Part shown: piece by piece, positions 6,547 through 11,806 of the stretch
How the letters are laid out: each line of letters starts with the position of its first letter
Numbering within the stretch: the stretch's first letter is position 1
NCBI GenBank assembly: GCA_031404155.1
Contig: JANNGZ010000366.1
Span: forward strand, 1-11,806
Length of the DNA: 11,806 nucleotides
Direction: 5' to 3'
Source of the DNA: JANNGZ01 sp031404155
GTDB lineage: Bacteria > Pseudomonadota > Gammaproteobacteria > Burkholderiales > Burkholderiaceae_C
Translations under genes and position numbers: made by a program
Notes under the pieces: generated by a model
What the model was told of the DNA's origin: nothing
Seen by the model: the letters and a program-made list of their open reading frames with translations, nothing else
Databases searched by the model: none

Positions 6547-6700
6547 GAGCGCCCCCAGACCGACGACGACGTCGACCGCCCCCGAGGGGGTATGAGCAAA
6601 GTGGCAAAGCCACATTGGCGCATGAGAGCGCCCCCAGGTCGACGACGTCGACCGCCCCCCGAGGGGGTATGAGCAAAGTGGCAAAGCCACATTTGCTCAT
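6547..6700 (+). repeat. Pair of palindromic repeats at the ppk-sixA / ppx convergent junction
   Basis: Two copies of the element also found at 452-607, here in the opposite orientation: about 6547-6623 and 6626-6700, offset by 79 bp. The second copy keeps a perfect ATGAGCAAA / TTTGCTCAT stem but lacks three bases in the GACGACTACGTCGAC segment. The first copy has its right arm changed to TTGGCGCAT, which breaks two stem pairs. The junction between convergent genes is where such elements often act as bidirectional terminators or mRNA 3'-end stabilisers. There is no strong U-tract, so a classical intrinsic terminator is not shown. Confidence 0.9.
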
Positions 6701-6730
6701 GAGGCCGAAGAGTGAACCGTCGGCGGCCGC

Positions 6731-8335
6731 TCAGCCGACCTTCAACTCCAGCGCCAGCACCCGCGCGTCGACCCGGCTCCAGGCCTTTGTTTCCTGCTCG
6801 AGCAGGTAGACGGTGCGCAGGTGCTTGGCGGCCCAGTCGCGGCTGAACTCGATCCGTGCGCGCAGGCCAACGCTGCGCAGCGTGAGCGCTGCGGCGTCGC
6901 CGGCATCGGCCGCGTCGCGGGCATGGCAGCTGATGACGGCCAGGCGCAGGCAGAGCAGTTGCCACACAAAGCCGGGGTTCGCCAGGTCGCTTTCCATCTT
7001 GCGCAAGCCGCCGCGCTGGCCGAGCACCAGCTGGCCGAGCCGGCGTTGCTGGCTCTGGGAAAAGCCCGCTGCGTCGACATGCGCCAGCAAGTAAGCGCTG
7101 TGGCGGTGGTGGTCGTGGTGAGAAACCATCATGCCGAGCTCATGCAGATCGCAGGCCCAGCCCAGCTCGCGTTCGGCGTCCACGTCGGCGCCGGGCTCAG
7201 CGCCGGCAGCCTCGCCAGCGCGTGTGGCGCTGCGCGCCACGGCGTACCAGGCCAGTGCCAGCCGGCGCACACGATCGGCCTGCGCCGTGTCGACACCGAA
7301 GCGCTGTTGCAGCGTGCGCACCGACTCGTCGCGCATGTCGCCGCCGCCGAGTTGGCGACGCGCCTGCAGCCGTTCGTGCAGGTCGACGATCACGCCCTGG
7401 CGCAAGGCCCCCTTGGCCGGCACCAGCGTGTGCACGCCGAACTGCGACACCAGCGTGTACAGGATCGCCAGGCCGCCGGCGATGACCTGACGGCGGTCGT
7501 CCTTGAGGCCCGGCAATTCGAGCCGGCTCACATGCCCGGCCTCGATGCAGCGGGCGATGCACCACTGCAAACCTTCGGACGTGATCGTGCCGTCGCCGAT
7601 GCCGTTGGTGCGCAGCAGGTGCGACACCGCGCCCACCGTGCCCGACGAACCCAGCGCTTCGCGCCAATGTTGTGGTGCAAAGGGCTGCAAAGCCTCTTCG
7701 AGTTCGGCGCCCGCGGCCACCTGCGCGGCGCGGAAGTTGGCCTCGTTGAGGACACCGTCGCCGAAGTGGCTGATCGACAGGCTGACGCTGCCGACCTGGA
7801 ACGACTCGGCGGCGCTGGGCACGCGGCCGCGACCGAGGATCATTTCGGTGGAGCGGCCGCCGATATCGACCACCAGGCGCGCTGCCTCGCTCGGCTGAAG
7901 CTGTGCCACGCCAGCGTAGATCAGGCGCGCCTCTTCGCGGCCCGAGATCACCTCGATATTGAAGCCGAGCGCGGCCTGGGCGCGGCGCAGAAACGCGTCG
8001 CGGTTGCGCGCTTCGCGCAGCGTCTGGGTGGCCACGGCGCGCACACGCTCGGGCGCGAGGCCGGCCAGGCGCTGGGAATAGCGGCGCAGGCAAGCCAGGC
8101 CGCGCTCGGTGGCTTCGTCGCTGAGCAGGCCGTTGTCGTCCAGCCCGGCGCCGAGGCGAACAGTTTCCTTCAGGTAGTCGACGCGGCGGTAGCGCCCCTG
8201 ATGCAGGGTGCCGAGCTCGACCCTGAAGCTGTTGGAGCCCATGTCCACCGCGGCCAGCGGTGACAAACTGTCCGCGCCTGCGGTCGTCGGCATCGAGTTC
8301 GTCGGCAACGAGTCGGAGTTGCTGCTGTTCGCCAT
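6731..8335 (-). CDS. ppx: Exopolyphosphatase (Ppx/GppA family)
   Basis: 534 residues, close to E. coli Ppx (513). The ASKHA phosphatase core shows AAVDMGSNSFRVELG (residues 28-42, phosphate-binding loop 1), ATQTLREARN, EEARLIYAGV, VVDIGGRSTEMILG (loop 2; the usual GGGSTE reads GGRSTE) and SSGTVGAVSHLL. A C-terminal HD-like helical region with HELGMMVSHHDHH is typical of full-length Ppx. It releases phosphate from polyphosphate ends and may also hydrolyse pppGpp. The ATG at 8335 is chosen because translation upstream would run across the divergent dienelactone hydrolase gene; the ATG at 8293 is an alternative since the first 25 residues are Ser/Thr-rich and unconserved. No clear ribosome binding site or Pho box precedes it. 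It is convergent with ppk-sixA, so synthesis and breakdown of polyphosphate are on separate transcripts. Confidence 0.93.
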   Translation of the reverse strand: MANSSNSDSLPTNSMPTTAGADSLSPLAAVDMGSNSFRVELGTLHQGRYRRVDYLKETVRLGAGLDDNGLLSDEATERGLACLRRYSQRLAGLAPERVRAVATQTLREARNRDAFLRRAQAALGFNIEVISGREEARLIYAGVAQLQPSEAARLVVDIGGRSTEMILGRGRVPSAAESFQVGSVSLSISHFGDGVLNEANFRAAQVAAGAELEEALQPFAPQHWREALGSSGTVGAVSHLLRTNGIGDGTITSEGLQWCIARCIEAGHVSRLELPGLKDDRRQVIAGGLAILYTLVSQFGVHTLVPAKGALRQGVIVDLHERLQARRQLGGGDMRDESVRTLQQRFGVDTAQADRVRRLALAWYAVARSATRAGEAAGAEPGADVDAERELGWACDLHELGMMVSHHDHHRHSAYLLAHVDAAGFSQSQQRRLGQLVLGQRGGLRKMESDLANPGFVWQLLCLRLAVISCHARDAADAGDAAALTLRSVGLRARIEFSRDWAAKHLRTVYLLEQETKAWSRVDARVLALELKVG

Positions 8336-8429
8336 CGGCTGTGATTGTGCCGGTGCACGGCGTGGCCGCGCGCGCCCAACCCGAAGGGCCGAGGCGATTT
8401 GCCGCGCCAGGCGTCGTTGCCAGCTCGTT

Positions 8430-8446
8430 GTGTGGCACCGCCACAC
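8430..8446. repeat. Perfect inverted repeat in the ppx / hydrolase divergent region
   Basis: GTGTGGC (8430-8436) and GCCACAC (8440-8446) form a 7-bp perfect inverted repeat around ACC. It lies about 95 bp upstream of the ppx start and 145 bp upstream of the hydrolase start. It could be a regulator-binding site or a hairpin in the ppx leader; neither is established. Confidence 0.5.
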
Positions 8447-8496
8447 GCCTCGCTGCCGCCACGGCAACTCACCTCGGCGCGGGCTCAACCCCAAGC

Positions 8497-8524
8497 CCGA
8501 CAGGCTCCTAGGGCCTCCTAGAAT
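8497..8524 (+). promoter_or_regulatory. Candidate sigma-70 promoter for the hydrolase gene
   Basis: CCGACA (8497-8502) and TAGAAT (8519-8524), 16 bp apart, match TTGACA and TATAAT at 4/6 and 5/6 positions. Transcription would begin near 8531, leaving a leader of about 60 nt. Two direct CTCCTAG copies (8505-8511 and 8515-8521) sit across the spacer and -10 element and could bind a regulator. Confidence 0.45.
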
Positions 8525-8590
8525 GCCCGACCCGCTTTCCAACCGCCCGTTCCCGTCCGCCTGTTCCCACCCGACCCCGGAGCCCAGAGC

Positions 8591-9466
8591 ATGTTGCGCG
8601 AAGAAATCGACAGCCTCGTTCCCGGCCGCGAGTTCAGCCGCCGCGACTTTGTGCGCACCGGCATCGGCTCGGGTTTTGCCGCGGCGGTGCTGCCGGTGGT
8701 GGCGCAGACGGCGATCAACACCGATGCCGCCGGCCTCACCGTGGGCGAGGTGACGATTCCGGTGGGCAACTTCAAGATGCCCGCCTACCGCGCCATGCCC
8801 GCGGGCAAGGCCAATGCGCCGCTGGTGCTGGTGGTGAGCGAAATCTTCGGCGTGCACGAGTACATCGCCGACGTGGCGCGGCGTTTTGCCAAGGCCGGCT
8901 ACATGGCGATTGCGCCCGAGCTCTTCGTGCGCCAGGGCGACGCGGGCTCGTATGGCGAGATCGCGAAGCTGGTGGCCGAGGTGGTCGCCAAGGTGCCCGA
9001 CACGCAGGCGTTGGGCGACCTGGACGCCACCGTGGCCTGGGCCAAAGCGCAGGGCGCCGACACCAGCAAGCTCGGCGTCACCGGCTTTTGCTGGGGCGGG
9101 CGCATCACCTGGCTCTATGCCGCGCACAACCCCGGCGTGAAGGCCGCCGTGGCCTGGTACGGGCGCCTGGTCGGGCAGCCCAACCCGCTACAGCCGAGCA
9201 ACCCGGTGGAACTGGCCGGCAAGATCAACGGGCCGGTGCTCGGCCTGTATGGCGAGAAGGACGGCGGCATTGCGCTGGAAACGGTCGAGCAGATGAAGGC
9301 CGCGCTGGCCGCCGGCAGCGCGGCGGCCAAGCGCTCGGAGTTCGTGGTCTACCCCGACGCGCCGCACGCCTTCCATGCCGACTACCGGCCGAGCTTTCGC
9401 AAGGAAGCGGCGGAGGACGGGTGGAAGCGCTGCGTGGCCTGGTTCAAGGCCCATGGTGTCGCCTAG
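8591..9466 (+). CDS. Tat-exported dienelactone hydrolase family protein
   Basis: 291 residues, an alpha/beta hydrolase of the dienelactone hydrolase family. The N-terminus has a twin-arginine signal (SRRDFVRTGIG at 16-26, then FAAAVLPVVAQTA), so the enzyme is probably exported folded to the periplasm. The triad is visible as Cys167 in GFCWGG, Asp224 in YGEKDGG and His259 in DAPHAFHADYR. A cysteine nucleophile is the hallmark of this family, whose classical member opens dienelactones in chlorocatechol breakdown. No catechol genes lie nearby, so the real substrate is unknown. The ATG at 8591 has CCGGAG upstream with an 8-nt gap. Divergent from ppx; the ZIP transporter gene follows after 45 bp and may share its transcript. 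Confidence 0.9.
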   Translation: MLREEIDSLVPGREFSRRDFVRTGIGSGFAAAVLPVVAQTAINTDAAGLTVGEVTIPVGNFKMPAYRAMPAGKANAPLVLVVSEIFGVHEYIADVARRFAKAGYMAIAPELFVRQGDAGSYGEIAKLVAEVVAKVPDTQALGDLDATVAWAKAQGADTSKLGVTGFCWGGRITWLYAAHNPGVKAAVAWYGRLVGQPNPLQPSNPVELAGKINGPVLGLYGEKDGGIALETVEQMKAALAAGSAAAKRSEFVVYPDAPHAFHADYRPSFRKEAAEDGWKRCVAWFKAHGVA

Positions 9467-9489
9467 TCCACGGCGTCCCTACAGGTTGA

Positions 9490-9509
9490 CCGGCGACCAG
9501 GTCGGCCGG
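9490..9509 (+). promoter_or_regulatory. Stem-loop just before the ZIP transporter start codon
   Basis: CCGGC (9490-9494) pairs with GCCGG (9505-9509) and GACC (9495-9498) faces GGTC (9500-9503), with one bulged G. The structure ends 2 nt before the ATG and contains the only possible, weak, ribosome binding sequence (AGG at 9499-9501). It could limit translation initiation or mark the hydrolase mRNA end; there is no U-tract. Confidence 0.4.
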
Positions 9510-9511
9510 CG

Positions 9512-10294
9512 ATGACCCTCGCCTACATCGTCTTCGCCACCTTCGCCGGCGGCATCCTCTCGGTGCTGATCGCCGCGCTGCTCACCGTGAAGCTGCTCGG
9601 GCGGGTGGTGAAGAGCCTGGTCAGCCTGTCGGCGGGTGTGCTGCTCGGCACTGCCCTGTTGAACGTGCTGCCCGAGGCCTTCGAGAGCCAGGCGGGTGCG
9701 CAGGGCCTGTTCACCACGCTGCTGCTCGGGCTGCTGTTCTTCTTCCTGCTCGAGAAGGCCGAGCTCTACCGCCACGACCACCACCACGAGGGCGACGACC
9801 CGCACCACCACCACCACCACGGCTTCGACGCGGAGCAAGCCGGCAAGGGCGGCTGGAGCGTGCTGGTCGGCGACGGCATCCACAACTTCTGCGACGGCGT
9901 GATCATCGCCGCGGCCTTCCTCACCGACACCCGCCTGGGCATCGTCACTTCGCTGGCGATCATTGCGCACGAGGTGCCGCAGGAGGTGGGCGACTACATC
10001 GTGCTGCTCAACGCGGGTTTCAGCCGCAGCCGCGCGCTCTTCTACAACGCGCTCTCGGGCCTGGCCGCGGTGGCCGGCGGCGTGCTCGGCTACTACGTGG
10101 TCGGGCCGTGGCAGGGGCTGTTCCCCTACCTGCTGGTGGTGGCGGCGAGCAGCTTCATCTACGTGGCGGTGGCCGACCTGCTGCCGCAGCTGCAACGCCG
10201 CCTGCCCTGGCGCGACACGCTGGCGCAGGTGGCCTGGATCGGTGCCGGCCTGGGCCTGGTGCTGCTGGCGATGTGCCTGGTGCACGCACACTGA
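9512..10294 (+). CDS. ZIP-family metal transporter
   Basis: 260 residues with about eight hydrophobic segments (roughly 4-26, 35-54, 66-82, 116-136, 142-165, 177-197, 203-224, 237-257). Segment 4 carries HNFCDG (His124, Asn125, Asp128) and segment 5 HEVPQE (His153, Glu154, Glu158), the paired metal-site motifs of ZIP permeases that import zinc, iron or manganese to the cytoplasm. Between segments 3 and 4 lies a cytoplasmic-type loop with ten histidines within residues 88-103, six of them consecutive, a likely metal-sensing or buffering loop. Length is usual for bacterial ZIPs. The ATG at 9512 is preceded by a stem-loop and only a poor ribosome binding site, consistent with coupling to the upstream gene. 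Which metal is carried cannot be told. Confidence 0.92.
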   Translation: MTLAYIVFATFAGGILSVLIAALLTVKLLGRVVKSLVSLSAGVLLGTALLNVLPEAFESQAGAQGLFTTLLLGLLFFFLLEKAELYRHDHHHEGDDPHHHHHHGFDAEQAGKGGWSVLVGDGIHNFCDGVIIAAAFLTDTRLGIVTSLAIIAHEVPQEVGDYIVLLNAGFSRSRALFYNALSGLAAVAGGVLGYYVVGPWQGLFPYLLVVAASSFIYVAVADLLPQLQRRLPWRDTLAQVAWIGAGLGLVLLAMCLVHAH

Positions 10295-10425
10295 GCTCGC
10301 GGCGCGTCGAGTGCACGACACCGCGCGTCGCACCTGCGGGCCTCGCATGAATTGATGATGCGCAACGCGCAGGCGCCGATCACAGTCGCCCCCGAGCCGC
10401 GATCCAGCGGCGCCAGGAGGAGACG

Positions 10426-11806
10426 ATGATGAAGACCCGGCTCACAGCGCTGTGCATCGCACTTTCGTTCGCGGGGTGCAGCAGCTTCAATCCGTACCAG
10501 CGCAGCAGGGCGACCGACAACGACGTGATCGTCGGGCTCAAGGCCGATGAGCTGGCCAGAGCGGGCCTGTTCGTCGGTGGACTTCACGAGGCGCTGGACG
10601 CTGCGAACGCGCAGCGGGTGGAGTACTTCGAGTCGCTTTCGGCGCACGCGCGCGGCGCCAATGTGGCCACGGCGCTGGTGTTTGCCTTCACCGGCTGGGG
10701 CCTGTACCAGGGCCTGAAGCCGGGTACCTCGGGCGACAGCCGCCTGCTCGCCAAGGCCGGCGTGGGGGCGGGCACCACCTATGCCGTGGGCAACTACTTC
10801 CTCAACGAGAAGCATGACGAGGCCTATATCGAAGGCTTCAAGGCCTTGACCTGCGCGATGCTGCGATCGCAGCCCTTGATGTTGGGCACGGCCCCCGCGT
10901 TGCCGGCAACGCCGTGGGCGGCGGCATCCGCGCCCGCGTCCGCGGCGTCGGCTCCGAGCCTTGCGTCGCAGGAGCAACAGCTGCGCGCCGCGGTTGAAAA
11001 TCTTCGAAGTCAGGTGAACACACTCGACACGGAAGTGTTGAAGCACCGCTACATGAACGACATCGACCCGAGTGCGCGCAACAAGAACCTGGCCCAGCGC
11101 ACCTTGGCGGCTGCGCGTTCGGCCCAGCGCGACGGGCGCAAGACGCTGGTGAACGCGGAGAGGTTGCTGAACGCGATCGAACAGTCTGGCTTTCAGCTGC
11201 GCCGGCAGGTGGACCTGATCGTGGCCAGCGTCAGCGAGGAACTCCGGCGCAACAACAAGGGCGTGGGCGACCCTGCCAAGCTGCTGACCGAATTGAAGTC
11301 GGTCAGCAGTGGCTTTCAGGCCATTCCGCCGGCGCCGCGTACCGAAGACGATGACGCCTCAGACGACAAGCCGGCGACCGGCGCAGGCGGGACCAACGGC
11401 GATACGCCAGCTGCCGCGAGCAGTACAGCGGAGACCGCCGCCAAAGCCCCGGGCGATGCGGCCAAGTCCAATGCCGTGGCCACGGCGCTCGCCGATTTGA
11501 GCAAGGCGGTGGAGAGCCTGAAGGCCGAGGTCCGCGACCCGAAGCTGGCGAAGGCCGGCGCGACAGCCGATGCGAAGAAGCAGGCCGACGAACGAATTCG
11601 CAGGCTCAAAGGCGAGATCACCCAACTGGACGCGGCGCTGAAGAAGGCGAAGGACGATGCGAATCCGCGCAACACGCTCGCCGACAAAGTGCGCGGCGAC
11701 CTCGCCGCACAGATCGCCACGCTCTACGCAGTGCGACGCCCGGTGAACCAGTTTCTCGCGAACCACTACGACATCCACCGCCGCGTTCGCGGCATCCCCG
11801 AATGCC
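10426..11806 (+). CDS. Large putative lipoprotein of unknown function with coiled coils, 3' end outside window
   Basis: An open frame of 460 codons runs to the window edge with no stop. The start has the best ribosome binding site of the window, AGGAGG at 10415-10420, 5 nt before ATG 10426 (ATG 10429 is an in-frame alternative). The N-terminus MMKTRLTALCIALSFAGCSS is a lipoprotein signal with Cys18 as lipid site; Phe at -3 is atypical, Ser at +2 predicts the outer membrane. Next come a hydrophobic Gly/Ala region (about 77-124), an Ala/Pro/Ser linker (about 152-180), a coiled-coil-like segment (181-206), a helical region to about 295, an acidic Ala/Thr linker (about 302-345) and a charged coiled-coil-like segment (350-412). 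I do not recognise the family. The 131-bp gap after the ZIP gene shows no convincing promoter or terminator. Confidence 0.85.
   Translation, partial: MMKTRLTALCIALSFAGCSSFNPYQRSRATDNDVIVGLKADELARAGLFVGGLHEALDAANAQRVEYFESLSAHARGANVATALVFAFTGWGLYQGLKPGTSGDSRLLAKAGVGAGTTYAVGNYFLNEKHDEAYIEGFKALTCAMLRSQPLMLGTAPALPATPWAAASAPASAASAPSLASQEQQLRAAVENLRSQVNTLDTEVLKHRYMNDIDPSARNKNLAQRTLAAARSAQRDGRKTLVNAERLLNAIEQSGFQLRRQVDLIVASVSEELRRNNKGVGDPAKLLTELKSVSSGFQAIPPAPRTEDDDASDDKPATGAGGTNGDTPAAASSTAETAAKAPGDAAKSNAVATALADLSKAVESLKAEVRDPKLAKAGATADAKKQADERIRRLKGEITQLDAALKKAKDDANPRNTLADKVRGDLAAQIATLYAVRRPVNQFLANHYDIHRRVRGIPEC

Noticed and set aside
6547..6730. Classical intrinsic terminator between the SixA-like gene and ppx
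   Set aside because: Strong stems are present but no run of U follows on either strand, so only a general terminator or stabiliser role can be suggested.
8336..9127. N-terminal extension of the ppx frame across the divergent region and hydrolase gene
   Set aside because: The extension runs antisense to a clear dienelactone hydrolase gene and has no Ppx homology; the normal Ppx N-terminus begins shortly after ATG 8335.
9479..10348. 289-residue minus-strand frame opposite the ZIP gene
   Set aside because: Shadow frame rich in Gln/His/Val with no motif; the ZIP motifs and membrane segments are clear on the plus strand.
11316..11720. 134-residue minus-strand hydrophobic frame near the right edge
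   Set aside because: It is the antisense of the Ala-rich linker and coiled coil of the lipoprotein; the Leu/Ala/Ser richness follows from reverse-complemented Ala, Lys and Glu codons.

Overview
The window is high-GC DNA from a free-living Gram-negative bacterium. Codon use, the proteins encoded and the type of GC-rich palindromic repeat point to a betaproteobacterium of the order Burkholderiales, in the Rubrivivax/Leptothrix/Methylibium neighbourhood. That placement is inferred from general resemblance, not from a search. Every base of coding interest belongs to eight complete genes plus one gene cut at each edge. No rRNA, tRNA, CRISPR array, transposase or integrase is visible.

Left edge (1-1728, minus strand): a two-gene operon. 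The first gene encodes an exported DUF1134/EipA-type envelope protein. The second encodes an uncharacterised, probably beta-propeller-like protein, cut by the window edge. This second gene carries two tandem copies of a 78-bp palindromic repeat, inserted exactly in frame as 2 x 26 residues.

Centre (1803-8335): a phosphate-economy cluster. On the plus strand come a PlcP-type metallophosphoesterase (annotation pipelines would probably call it UDP-2,3-diacylglucosamine diphosphatase) and an Agt-type glycolipid glycosyltransferase, overlapping by ATGA. Together these would replace membrane phospholipid with phosphorus-free glycolipid. Polyphosphate kinase ppk1 and a SixA-like histidine phosphatase follow on the same strand. 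Exopolyphosphatase ppx lies convergent, with a second pair of the palindromic repeats at the junction. Strings matching the PhoB Pho box, with GTCA cores on an 11-bp period, lie immediately upstream of plcP (1803-1842) and of ppk (3892-3920, inside the 3' end of agt). Lipid remodelling and polyphosphate synthesis therefore look co-regulated by phosphate starvation.

Right part (8591-11806, plus strand): a Tat-exported dienelactone hydrolase family protein, then a ZIP-family metal transporter with a very histidine-rich loop, then a large lipoprotein of unknown function with coiled-coil segments that runs off the window.
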